Shown piece by piece: positions 54,320-63,654 of a DNA stretch of 64,000 bases. The stretch comes from Thraustochytrium sp. TN22. Lineage: Eukaryota; Sar; Bigyra; Thraustochytrida; Thraustochytriidae. The stretch covers positions 54,083 to 118,082 of the forward strand of contig JABLUY010000107.1 of NCBI GenBank assembly GCA_013306675.1, given 5' to 3'. Positions within the stretch are counted from its first letter, which is position 1, and each line of letters opens with the position of its first letter. A model generated the notes under the pieces. That model saw nothing but the letters and a program-made list of their open reading frames with translations, did not search any database and was not told the origin of the DNA. The position numbers and the translations under genes were made by a program.

Positions 54320-56065
54320 TGGCCCGGAGTGGGAGGAGCTCGGCGCTCGTACGACTCGGCGACGAGGCAGGCAGCCGAGCACGGCCAGTGCACCGGCCGT
54401 GAGGATGGAGGTCTGTCTGGCCCTGCCGGTGCCTGCGTCGCGTTGAAGCGCGAGAGCCTGCGGACTGCAGAGCGCGGTCGACGCTGGCGATGATGCAATG
54501 CGAGCATGCAGTGGGAGCGAAACCGCGAGCTCGAAGCGCTGTGGCAGTGCAGTCACTCTCGACATCGCCGGCTGCGCGATGAACAACTGACGCGAGTTGT
54601 GCGAGCAAGCCAGCCAGCTTGCCAATCGAATGGAAGTTGCTGCCCGCCCGCATACTGAGCGCCAGGACCGTGCACCAACGCGACTTCGGCCGGAGGCGAA
54701 GTCCGAGTCAGCCGCAAGGGCATCGCTGCCGATCGCGGCCACTGTGACCGGCCGACTGGCTCAGCTGGCAGCCAGTTCGCCCTCGCTCGCAGTTTTGCAA
54801 CAGCGTTTTTTATCGCTTGCCCTCGCTCGGCGGCACGCCGAGGCCACTCCAGACTCCCTCGCTGGAGCCGGCCGCTGTCGGCCACCACGCAAATCAAACC
54901 AAAACTGTGGGTGTGCGTGCTCCGAGTGCGAGTCCTTCGGGGACACCGGCAGGCACCCGGGCGGGCCGGGCCGGCAGGCCGCACTCACAGTGCCTCACAA
55001 TCAGCTGGCTGGCATGGCCCGTGGCAGCCATGGGCAGGCAAGGGCAGGGACGCGCAGGGAACGACTGCGAACGAAGTAAAGGTCTGAGCTGTGTAGATGA
55101 CCGGCCAGGCGACAGCTGCCTCGGGCTTTTCTTTGAGGTTGACAGCCTCGCTGCAGCGAGCGCTCCAACCCGTGCTGCCTGCCTGCTACATTCAGCAATG
55201 TGGCAGACTACGGCGCAGCGCTGCAGTGCACCGGACCCGGTCGCTGCGCTGCAGTGCCTGTGGACCGGGCGCTGCGCTACGAAGGACTGCAAAGAAATGC
55301 AAGCGACACGACCGATCAGAGCATGATTGCGCGACGTGCGCAGGCTTCGCGCAGGCTTCAAGAAAAAAAGAAGCATTCTTCGTGTGCACTTTGGCTTCGC
55401 CGCGCTTTCATCAGCTCCCTCTTCCTGCAGGCTAGCTACTCTAGCTAGCTCTAGAGAGAGCTAGAGCTACAGCTCAGCTAGCCTAACAGCAACCAATCTG
55501 TGAGGTGTGGGTGACCTGCCTCCGCGCCCTTCATCCGTGCGCACACGGCCTCGTCCGCCGTGCGCGAGGCTTCGACTACGGCGACGGGACCAGGGCCTGG
55601 CACGGGCGGCGCGCGCTGGCGGTCCTGGGCCACGTGCAGTGGACCCGGAGGGGGCGGTCAGTGCAGCGGCGTCCGCGACTCGGATAACGAATCGCACTGG
55701 CGTGGCGTGCTTCTGGCGACGTCCCCTGGTGCTGCTGCGGCTGCGCGAAGGGGCTGTCAGGCCGCACTGCGAGCCTGGCGACAGGGTGTGTCGTCCCAGC
55801 AAGGCGGTCCCGGGCCTGCCGGCGGGCCGGACGCGGCGGTCTCTGCGGTCTAGAATCTGCTCTGGCTGGTAACCTTGGCTGGTTCAGGCCGACCGAAGTG
55901 CGGACCGTGGCACGTCACGCTGTGAGCTGGCGCGAGCCTTCAAGTTGGCAAGCAGCGCGCAGCATCGGCAGCAAACCGGCAATTGGCGAGCTCAGAGGCC
56001 TGGGAGAGCACGGCGTTTCGCGTGGCTCGGTTTACTCCACTCTCCAACCAAGCCGGCCAGAGAAG
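54320..56065. other. Gene-free region between kinase and hydroxylase
   Basis: About 1.75 kb without a supported gene. Open frames are short and mutually overlapping. A dense cluster of ctagct/agctag motifs occurs at 55433-55483. Lower GC than coding parts in places (for example 55360-55390). Confidence 0.4.
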
Positions 56066-57007
56066 ATGGCGTCGCCCAAGCTGATGGCGCTGCTCAAGAA
56101 GATCATGGAGAACCCTTGGCTCTGCTACGGTCTCGTGCCCGGTCTGAGCGTGGCCTTGGTGAACTGGGTGAGCGTTCTGGTGCTCGAGTACATCTTGGAC
56201 AAGCCGATGACCAAGCCGTACCTGATCGAGTATGGTTCGGCGAGCCGCAAGCCGCGGCTGGACCTCTTGGCCAAGGTGCGCGCGGTGATCCCCTACAACC
56301 GCCAGCTGCGCGAGATGCTCTACCTGACGCTCGGCCCGCCCAACATCATGGGCACGGTCATGGGCCGCTTTCTGTTGCCGCGTGTTCTCGGCATGCCCAA
56401 GACGACGCTGCCCACGCTTGTCGAGTTCGTCAAGCACATGGTGCTCATGGAGTACATCAACGATTTGACCCTCTACGCCTTCCACTTCTACGAGCACCGC
56501 TACATGTGGAAGTGGCACCAATACCATCACAGCTTCACCACGCCGTCTGCGGTCAGCACCTTGGTGATCAGCGAGACGGACGTGACGGTGCAGGGCAGCC
56601 TGCCCATCCTCGTGGCTGGAGCGGTGGTTGGTGCGCACCCCATCACGTACACGGCGCATGCGTGCATGCGCTCGTTCGAGTCCATCGTGAACCATGCCGG
56701 CATCAACGCGCCGTGGATTCGCTGGCTGACGCTCAAGAACTACCTCCCGTTCGGCGCGGACCCTTCCTTCCACGACTCGCACCATCGGTTCTCAAACCAC
56801 GGCGGCCCGACGGCCAAGAACTTCGGCGAGCAGTTCTGGATCTGGGACTACCTCTTTGGCACAATGTCGACCGTCATCATCGGCGACACCGAGATGGACA
56901 AGCGCAAGGCCGGCAAGACCGCGCCCAAGCCGGAGCTCGTCGCCGAGGCTGACGAGCTCACCAAGGCTGAGCTGGAGAAGCCCATTATCGAGGCACCGCG
57001 CGTGTGA
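56066..57007 (+). CDS. Fatty acid hydroxylase / sterol desaturase family protein
   Basis: A 313-residue integral membrane protein from the ATG at 56066 (MASPKLMALL). Hydrophobic segments occur near the N-terminus (GLVPGLSVALVNWVSVLVLE) and around residues 185-205. The di-iron histidine motifs are present: HFYEHRYMWKWHQYHHS (HxxxH then HxYHH) and FHDSHHRF (HxxHH), plus a central HACMRSFESIVNHAG. It belongs to the ERG25/SUR2/C-5 sterol desaturase superfamily, which uses O2 and cytochrome b5 to oxidise sterols or fatty acyl chains in the ER. Length suits a C-4 methyl oxidase or sphingoid hydroxylase; the exact substrate cannot be read from sequence. The C-terminus is Glu/Lys-rich without a KKxx signal. 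Convergent with the next gene, stops 91 bp apart. Confidence 0.88.
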   Translation: MASPKLMALLKKIMENPWLCYGLVPGLSVALVNWVSVLVLEYILDKPMTKPYLIEYGSASRKPRLDLLAKVRAVIPYNRQLREMLYLTLGPPNIMGTVMGRFLLPRVLGMPKTTLPTLVEFVKHMVLMEYINDLTLYAFHFYEHRYMWKWHQYHHSFTTPSAVSTLVISETDVTVQGSLPILVAGAVVGAHPITYTAHACMRSFESIVNHAGINAPWIRWLTLKNYLPFGADPSFHDSHHRFSNHGGPTAKNFGEQFWIWDYLFGTMSTVIIGDTEMDKRKAGKTAPKPELVAEADELTKAELEKPIIEAPRV

Positions 57008-57098
57008 GCCACTTCGGGCTTGCTTGTTTGTTCTAAATCAGAGAGTACCACACAAGCCACCGTCATGTCCTTTCAGTGGTGTACGTGACTTGTCTAGT

Positions 57099-57866
57099 CT
57101 AGTCTTGCTCTTCGCCTTGAAAGCATTGCCAGTACGCGTTGTCGGCGCAGGTGCGGCCCTCGACGCCGGAAGGCCGGTGCAGGAGCGAGCCGTACGGATT
57201 GGCCTCTGGCTGCCAAAGCCAGCGCACCGGCTTGCCGTCCAGCGCCTCGAGGATGCTGTCGTTGTCGTCGTCGGCCTCCCACTGGTTGTAGGAGGTGACG
57301 ACGGTGGGCACGCGCGCGGCGCAGAGGGCGCGTAGGGAGGGCGCCCAGGAGTCATAGCCCCAGATGCCGGCGTTGAAGAGCAGCGCGAGGTGCACCTGCG
57401 CCCGCTCTGCCTCCTCGAGCTCCTCATACATGCAGCACCGCATGCGGACCTGGATGCCGTCGCCCTGAAGCTGGGTCCCATCCAGCTCTCTCGGCACGTT
57501 AGGTCCCACCAAGAGCACGTCCACGCTCTGCACGCCGCGCTCGCGCTGCAGCCACGCGACGAACTCCGCGAATACGTCTGGGGCGCGTGCATGCGCCTCT
57601 ACGCTGTCGGCGCCCACCACGTGGACCTTTACGACCTTCAAGTTGGTCTCCTCCTCCTGCATCAGCTGCTTCGTCTTGGTTCCCGTACCACTCCTGCTCT
57701 CGCAGTTCTTATCATCCTCCGTGTCGTCGCCCTTGGAGTGGGGCGGCGCCGCGGCCGCCGCGACGCGCCCGAAGGCCAGCGCCGCGGACAGCGCGCGGGA
57801 GCGCCGCGCCGCTGCGGCCGCGTCCTGGCCCTGCGGCCACCCTGCGCCGGAGACCGTCTCCGCCAT
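57099..57866 (-). CDS. MSS51 C-terminal-domain protein without MYND finger
   Basis: A 255-residue protein from the ATG at 57866 (MAETVSGAGW). Residues about 75-255 look like the domain found C-terminal to the MYND finger in MSS51/ZMYND17 proteins: VKVHVVGADSVEAHARAPDV, VDVLLVGPNVPREL, LALLFNAGIWGYDSWAPSLR, VPTVVTSYNQWEADDDNDSI, WLWQPEANPYGSLLHRPSG. In yeast MSS51 controls COX1 translation and assembly; in many protists this domain occurs alone or with other partners. No MYND zinc finger is present and the N-terminal 70 residues are Ala/Ser-rich and disordered. Function of the isolated domain is unknown. Divergent from the RING gene, 378 bp apart. Confidence 0.7.
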   Translation of the reverse strand: MAETVSGAGWPQGQDAAAAARRSRALSAALAFGRVAAAAAPPHSKGDDTEDDKNCESRSGTGTKTKQLMQEEETNLKVVKVHVVGADSVEAHARAPDVFAEFVAWLQRERGVQSVDVLLVGPNVPRELDGTQLQGDGIQVRMRCCMYEELEEAERAQVHLALLFNAGIWGYDSWAPSLRALCAARVPTVVTSYNQWEADDDNDSILEALDGKPVRWLWQPEANPYGSLLHRPSGVEGRTCADNAYWQCFQGEEQD

Positions 57867-58111
57867 GGCGAGCGCAGGCTCCGAGCCGCCCCGCGCCCCG
57901 GGAGGCGGGCAAGGGCGGCGGCGAGGGCGCGCGGCGGAGGGCTCGACCCGGAAAGCAAAGCCACTTTGCCTCAAGTCTTCTCATCCATTGATCCATCGTC
58001 ATCACCTTTTTCTTCGTCCCGCCCGGGCTGCGCGCCACGCTGTGCCGCGCCGCGCTGTGCCGCGCCGCGCCGCGCCGCGCCCGTCGTCCGGCGCGAGCCA
58101 CCCGAGCGCGA

Positions 58112-58162
58112 GCGACGCGACGCGACGCGACGCGACGCAACGCGACGAGACGCGACGCGACG
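58112..58162. repeat. GACGC pentanucleotide repeat upstream of RING gene
   Basis: About nine gcgac units with cgacgcaacg and cgacgagacg interruptions; ends 83 bp before the RING start. Same unit and same cgacgagacg interruption as the tract before uL14. Confidence 0.88.
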
Positions 58163-58244
58163 GCAGCAGGACGAGGCGAGGCGAGGCGACGAACCCTAGG
58201 TCGGGCGCGTCCTCACGCTCGTCGACAATAGCGCCGCCAGCATC

Positions 58245-59261
58245 ATGCCGGCCATGTCCTTCCTCTTTACGGGCCGCGTGCCGGGCATGTACGGGCACGA
58301 CCAGGTGATCCGCAGCAGGTCGCCCTTCGGCGCCGTGTTTCAACGTGCAACACCGGCGTCGGGGCGACGCGCGCGGCGCGGCGGCCTCGGACCAGAGGCG
58401 CTGCGCCTGCTGCTGGCGGCCGAGTACGAGCTGGAGGATGTCTCGGACCTCTTTGTGAACCGGCTGCATGACACGTACATGGCGGAGGATGAAGATCCGC
58501 AGCCCGTGTCCACGCGCGCGCTGCGCGCGCTGGAGCGCGTGAGCGGCACGGCCAGCTCGCGGCAGGGCGATACAGCCTGTTCCATCTGCCTGGAGGCGTA
58601 CGAGAAGCACCACGTGTGCTTGGTGCTGCCGTGCGAGCACAGCTTCCACGCGGGCTGCGTGGAGCGTTGGTTTCAGACGCAGCACACCTGCCCAACGTGC
58701 CGCGCGGCGCTGCCGCGCCAGACGGCCGAGGAGGAGCGCGAGCTGGCGCGCGAGGCGAACGAGGAGGCGCTGCTCGCGGCGCTTGCCGACGGCGGTGCGG
58801 CCGTGGCCGCCTGCACGCCTGGCGAGCCTACGGCCATTTTCAGCATGATGTCCACCTACCTGGCGGCGGCCGACCTCGCCCAGGAGGCGGCTCTGGGCGC
58901 TGCGCACCGTCGCCACCGCCAACGCCACCGCGGCGGCGGCGGTTGGGGCGCGCTCAACCTCGAGGAGGACAGCTTTGAGGCGGATGAGGGCGCGTCAGCG
59001 GACGAGGCACTCTTGGAGCAGCTCCTGCAGCAGCTAGCTGTTTCGGAGGCGCGCGCGCACTTGGAGGCGCGCCAGCGCCAGCGTCTACAGCGCGACGTGG
59101 CGGCTGCCCCGGTGCTGCCGTCGGGCCAGTCCATCGATGCTGTGGACGAGAACACGTTGCGGCGCACCTTGGACGATCTGGGCATTGTGCATGACCACTT
59201 CGACGACCTTGACAGCCTGCGCACGATGGTATCCTTACTCCTGCAAGACGAGGCGGCCTAG
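58245..59261 (+). CDS. RING-H2 E3 ubiquitin ligase-like protein
   Basis: A 338-residue protein. The RING-H2 domain at about residues 107-147 has all eight ligands in C3H2C3 order: CSICLEAYEKHHVC..LPCEHSFHAGC..RWFQTQHTCPTC. It would bind an E2 and ubiquitinate unknown substrates. Following it is a helical Glu/Ala region (RQTAEEERELAREANEEALL), a His/Arg patch (HRRHRQRHRGGGG), and a C-terminal acidic segment with helices ALLEQLLQQLAVSEARAHLE and ENTLRRTLDDLGIVHDHFDD. No transmembrane helix. A second ATG three codons downstream is also possible. Converges with the ion-channel gene, 319 bp apart. Confidence 0.88.
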   Translation: MPAMSFLFTGRVPGMYGHDQVIRSRSPFGAVFQRATPASGRRARRGGLGPEALRLLLAAEYELEDVSDLFVNRLHDTYMAEDEDPQPVSTRALRALERVSGTASSRQGDTACSICLEAYEKHHVCLVLPCEHSFHAGCVERWFQTQHTCPTCRAALPRQTAEEERELAREANEEALLAALADGGAAVAACTPGEPTAIFSMMSTYLAAADLAQEAALGAAHRRHRQRHRGGGGWGALNLEEDSFEADEGASADEALLEQLLQQLAVSEARAHLEARQRQRLQRDVAAAPVLPSGQSIDAVDENTLRRTLDDLGIVHDHFDDLDSLRTMVSLLLQDEAA

Positions 59262-59580
59262 CTTTGAGCCAGAGTGCGTCTCTGTACTTTGTGTGAGCGC
59301 CCTGTCCCTCATTTTTTTCACGTGCAAACAGTGTATACACATGGACGACAACAACGATACGATAATGAAGAAGAAGAAGAAGAAGAAGAAGAAGAAGAAG
59401 ACGATGCTGCTGCTGATGATGATGATTCTGAAAGAATGCGGGAAAGAATGCGGGAAAAAAACGGAAACATGAAAAAGACAGAGAGATACACATGCTTCTT
59501 CTTCTTCTGGTGCTACTGTTGCTGATGGTCATGCCTTGATTCACTCCCTCCCTCCCTCCCTCCCTCCCTCCCTCATTCAC
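59262..59580. other. Convergent 3' spacer with aag and ctcc microsatellites
   Basis: Contains about eleven aag units near 59366-59401, gatgatgatg next to it, and about eight ctcc units at 59545-59574. Likely 3' untranslated regions of both flanking genes. Confidence 0.75.
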
Positions 59581-60874
59581 TCACTCCTCGATGATGGTCA
59601 CCTCGTTGGTGCGACGCGTGGTGGCCTCGGTATCGCCGATCTGGTTGTCGATAACAAAGTCCCACGAGGGCTGCACCAGGCGCGGGAAGAGGCAGACAAC
59701 GGCAGCGATGAGGTTGACAAAGGTCCAGAAGATGGCGTAGAGCGCCTGAAAGACAAAGTCAAACTTGACCGCGGCGATCTTGTTGTCGTGGATGCAGTTC
59801 TCGACGTTGGTGGCGATCGTGTCGACGTCGCCGTCCCCAAAGTTCTCGGTGGCACACCAGATCTGCGGCGCGACGAAGAAGTTCTCGATGCAGCCGAGGA
59901 AGAGCGTGACGAAGGCGATGCGCATATACACGTCTGCCCAGGTGCTGTAGGCGACCTTGGGCAGGCTGGAGGTGAGCACGAAGTTGAAGGCGACGAGCGC
60001 GAGCAGCAGCGTGAGAGAGGCGGCGAGGCGGTCGCCGACGGCGTCAAAGACGTCCATGGCCATGTTGGCCATGTTGAGCAGCACGATAAAGTATGCGACC
60101 ACGACGTAGTTGTTGAAGTAGTACAGGGGCGTGCGCTCGGCCATGATGGTGAGCTCGAACTCGGTGGCAGTGAGCGAGACCGGATCAGGGTCGCTCGTGT
60201 CAAGGCTGACGCGCAGGCCGACCATGTGCCACTCGTTGAGCTCGCAGCTGACAAAGTATCGCGCCTCGTTGTCGCGCACGACGCGGCCGTTGTGCATCTC
60301 GGGCGGCAGGTCCAGGCAGTCGACCGGGATGCTCCATTCGGTCAGCGCGGCGTTGGGCGACTTGAAACCGACGCGAAAGAGCTGACGATCGAACGGGAAG
60401 GCGTCCAGCTCCAGGCTCTCGTTGATATCGTAGGTGTTTTTGTGCGAGGTCCACACCATGCCAGTGTGCTTGTTGATGCGCACCACCACCTCTTGCTGCT
60501 CCCACTGCGAGTCGATCACGTTCACGAGCGCGATCTCCGGCACGAAGGCGTCCTCCATGTTGTACGAGCGATCGCGGACAAACTCATCCGGTGCGCGCGG
60601 GTCCGGCCGCACGTACTCGGGGCTCTCGAAGTGGCAATGCACGAGCACACCCACCTTGAAAATTTCATTCTGCGTAGTAGCGTGTGCGTCGCGCGCTCGC
60701 GGTCAGTACTCGCCTCGCCTTCGTCCCGCTCGCGCGCGACCTCTTTCTTCCTCTCCAAGTTCCACGTACTACGTCATCGACGCTGATGAGACGCAGCTCG
60801 CACGCCACGCCGACCTCGACGAAGGCCTCCGACATCTGCCGCATCAGCGGCGGCTTGCTCATCACCTCCGCCAT
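59581..60874 (-). CDS. Pentameric ligand-gated ion channel subunit (two exons)
   Basis: Spliced CDS complement(join(59581..60669, 60770..60874)), 397 residues. Exon 1 (MAEVMSKPPLMRQMSEAFVE through LRLISVDDV) supplies beta-1, and exon 2 begins NEIFKVGVLVHCHFE. The exon-2 frame has no ATG upstream of 60669 before a stop, so splicing is required. Receptor motifs: YDINESLELDAFPFDRQLFR with the FPFDxQ hallmark, a ligand-domain end at ERTPLYYFNNY, M1 (VVVAYFIVLLNMANMAMDVF), M2 (LAASLTLLLALVAFNFVLTS), M3 (MRIAFVTLFLGCIENFFVA) and M4 (ALYAIFWTFVNLIAAVVCLF). The paired cysteines of the animal Cys-loop are not evident, making it closer to GLIC/ELIC-type channels. No signal peptide is visible. Ion selectivity is not assigned. 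Confidence 0.85.
60670..60769 (-). other. Intron of ion-channel gene (100 nt, phase 0)
   Basis: Donor gtacgt (60769 downward) after the Val codon of SVDDV; acceptor tacgcag ending at 60670 before AAT-GAA. Retention would stop translation in frame. Confidence 0.8.
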
Positions 60875-62957
60875 CCTTGTTGCTCACTGCCGTCGCGGTC
60901 AAGAATCAGCAGTGACGAGGCTGGCTGCGGCTGGCACTGCAGGCTGGACAGGCGAGAGCTGCACTGCAGGCGAGAGACTCCGGTGGCGTTGCGGTTTTGC
61001 ACGAGCGCGCGCCAGCCAGGGAGCAGGTGCACCTCCGCCCTCTCGGCCCCACGTTGCCTCAGGCTGTCTTCAAGCTGGACTAGCTACCTTTCGCTGCTGC
61101 CAGTGCATTGCTGCCTTTGGCGGCCAACTTACAGACAGGTAACTTTCTACGGCCCGGAAAGGAAGCAGGGGTGTGCGCGCACGTGCCGTGGCCGTCCTGG
61201 CCGCCCTGGCCACGACTGGCCCGAGACGAGCGCGCGCGCGAGGGAGCTGAGCGCGCGACTCGGAGCGAGCGAGCAAGAGCGCCGCTGCGCTGGCGAGCGA
61301 GGCCGGACCTCCTCGGCGCCCTCGCGGCGCCGAGTCCAGCCAGCATGCGCCCTCGTCGGGCCCATCCAGCTTAGGGTCCCTCGCCGCCGCCTGGCAGTGA
61401 AGAACTTGACAATCGATCATCTCAGTCCAACTCGATCTCGATCTTGAGCGCGGCGACCTCTGCACGACAAGACGAGGCCGGGCAAGGCAAGAGAAGCGCG
61501 CGTGGCGACATCCCGAGCGAGGCCGAGGAGAGGAGAGCCCGACTCGGAGCGAGCCTCGAGCCTGCGTAGTCTGGGCGAGCGGCCAGCCGCCACGAGCCTG
61601 GCTGCCCTGCCAGGGCCGGCGGCCCGCCCGCGCCAGCCAGCCACGGCCAAGGCCGCGCCGTGTGCGCCTCGCGCGCGCCCGACAGCTAGCTGCCAGGCAC
61701 GCAGCCGTCACCGCGCGGCGTCGATCGCGGGCCCTCGCCACGACGCCGCCGCAACCACGCGCCGCGCCTCCTTGGCAAGTCCGCTTCCGCTCCACTCGGG
61801 GCCGGCCAGCTCGCCGGCCGGGCCAGCTCGCTTGGAGAACGGGGCCTGCTGCCGCCGCCTCCGCCGCCTCTGCCGCCTCTGCCGCCTGCCGCTGCGCCTG
61901 GAACCATCGCTGCCGCGCTGCGCGTCGCGGCTTTGCCTTGCCTTGCCTTGCCTTGCCTCGCCGCGCGCAGGCGGGCAGTGGTCATGATGGCGGGCGGCTG
62001 AGCGGCGCGTGCCGCCCTCCGCTCCGTGCAAGGCTTGCATTCAATCAATTTCAATGCATTGCTTGCAAGGCTTGCGCGCCGCGGCGCCGCGGCTGCGCAA
62101 GATTTGGCATTCGCCGGCCAGGCGCGATTTCGACGAGTTCCTACCGGGCGGCATTGGCAGCGGCTGAGCGGCGGCAGCGCAGACACACGTCGAGGCGCCG
62201 CGCTGCGCGTGCGAGTGATGGCTGGCGACGAGCACGGGCGCAGCGGTGGCGCCGGACGACGAGGCTCGAACGCCGGCGAGCCGGCGGCGGCAACCACCGC
62301 AACCGGCCAGCCGCCGCTGATCTGACGGGCTGGCGGACTGCGCTGGCCGCGCCGGGGTTGCGCTCGCGGTCCACCAGCTCGCACTGGCTGCAGCGCAGGC
62401 GCAGCGGCGCGGTGCTGGCAGCCAGCTGACTCGGAGCGGCCACCAGCTCAGGCCGGCCCGGTTGTCGCGGCCACGTGGTCAGACTGCGCTTGGAACGATC
62501 GCGCCACGTGCCAGGTGCAGGCCCAGTGCACTGCACTCACTGTCAGTGCACTGCACATGCTGCAGTGAGCACCGATGATTCAGGCGATCTTGCGACGCGA
62601 GGCATTCCCTCGTAGCCAGCCTGCCAGTGGCTGCGCAGCGCCGGCGGCGTGCCGAGCCTGAGCGAGCGTCCGAGTTGAGGCGACGCTACGCGGCCTGGCG
62701 TGCAGGCGAGCGCAGGCTAACGATTACCTTCAATGATCTGCGGGCTGGCCAGAAGGTGACGACATGCGTAGTGTGAATCGGAGACGGCGCCTTGAGGGGG
62801 GTACGCGCAGCGAGTTAGCCTTACTGTTAGTTATCGAAGCTGCGGCGGCCCGTGAAAATACCCGGGTAGGCCTAGCTACTAGTAGGCGCCTCCCGGGATG
62901 TAGGCTCGCTCAGCTGGACCCAACAAGCGCGGTGAGGCTGCTGCCGCCGCCGACACC
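60875..62957. other. Gene-poor region
   Basis: About 2 kb with no supported gene. Includes a ccttg pentanucleotide run near 61932-61958 and gccgcctc repeats near 61850-61890. Open frames are Arg/Ala/Pro-rich on both strands. A cttagggtcc segment near 61371 is a single telomere-like unit and not a repeat. Confidence 0.4.
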
Positions 62958-63341
62958 ATGTTGTCGCCGCGATGTTGCCTGTCCACCGTTGACTGCTGTC
63001 GGTCGTATCATTTCAAGTTTTCTCTTGTTTCTCCATCTGACAGCGAGCGAGACGATGAACTCGCCCCTAGACCGACATCACCACGTCTCGGTCCGCCTGC
63101 GTTTTCTTTTGTTTCTCCATCTGACAGCGAGCGAGACGATGTACTCGCTCCTGCACCGACATCACCACGTCTCGGTCCGCCTGCGCGTCCTCCTGGGTGT
63201 TGTCGTCGTCGCCTTTACATTCTCATCACACCATACGATCCGCCGACCATGATCACTGAGGCCAGCTGCAAGGTTAGTGGTGAGGCTAGTGTCGATGCCA
63301 GCGCCGAGGCCAGCGCCAGCGCCAGCGCTCTAGCTAGCTAG
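62958..63341 (+). CDS. Doubtful small open frame with internal duplication
   Basis: A 127-codon frame. It contains a 28-residue tandem repeat (units with SPSDSERDDELAPRPTSPRL) and ends in an Ala/Ser repeat (EASVDASAEASASASALAS). The repeat unit is 84 bp, a multiple of three, so another frame is also kept open across it. No homology recognised; may simply be an open frame across a DNA duplication. Confidence 0.25.
   Translation: MLSPRCCLSTVDCCRSYHFKFSLVSPSDSERDDELAPRPTSPRLGPPAFSFVSPSDSERDDVLAPAPTSPRLGPPARPPGCCRRRLYILITPYDPPTMITEASCKVSGEASVDASAEASASASALAS
63017..63184 (+). repeat. 84-bp tandem duplication
   Basis: Two adjacent 84-bp copies (63017-63100, 63101-63184) beginning gttttct(c/t)ttgtttctcc and differing at only a few positions. 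Confidence 0.92.
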
Positions 63342-63357
63342 CTAGCTAGCTAGCTAG
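63331..63357. repeat. CTAG tetranucleotide microsatellite
   Basis: About seven tagc units. CTAG-rich patches also occur near 8470, 25137, 40345 and 55440, all outside genes. Confidence 0.85.
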
Positions 63358-63654
63358 AGCGCGGACATCAACAGCTCCTCCGGAGTTGGCACGGAATTGT
63401 CGGTCCTCGCCATCATCCTCACCGCCGGCGCTGCCGGCGCCACCAGCGCGCTCGTCTGGCGTCGGCAGCGAAAGCGTCGTGCCAGGCTCAACCGCGCCCG
63501 GTTCGAGCTTGCAATCCCCACCAAGGAAGAGACGTTCATCGACGACCTCGCTTTCGATTTGCTTTGCGAACTGTACTTGTTTCGGAGGAGGGCACCTAGT
63601 CTACACGACGTGGTGGGCGCCTGCATGCGCCTCATCGTGAGCCCCCCTTTATGA
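63358..63654 (+). CDS. Doubtful frame with hydrophobic start, possibly an exon
   Basis: A frame open from 63358 without an ATG: a hydrophobic stretch ELSVLAIILTAGAAGATSAL, a basic patch WRRQRKRRARLNRARFE, then ETFIDDLAFDLLCELYLFRR and LHDVVGACMRLIV. The composition is more protein-like than its surroundings. A gtgagc near 63635 and an aaagacag near 63685 could be splice sites, but the joined product was not recognisable. The minus strand also has an open frame here, so strand is uncertain. Confidence 0.25.
   Translation, partial: SADINSSSGVGTELSVLAIILTAGAAGATSALVWRRQRKRRARLNRARFELAIPTKEETFIDDLAFDLLCELYLFRRRAPSLHDVVGACMRLIVSPPL

Noticed and set aside
59536-60786. 416-codon plus-strand frame opposite the ion channel
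   Set aside because: Antisense shadow; the channel on the minus strand has family motifs and a consistent intron.
61371-61380. Isolated ttaggg at 61372 and similar at 58192 and 63913
   Set aside because: Single units with no repeat or symmetry, unlike the palindrome at 35052; expected by chance.
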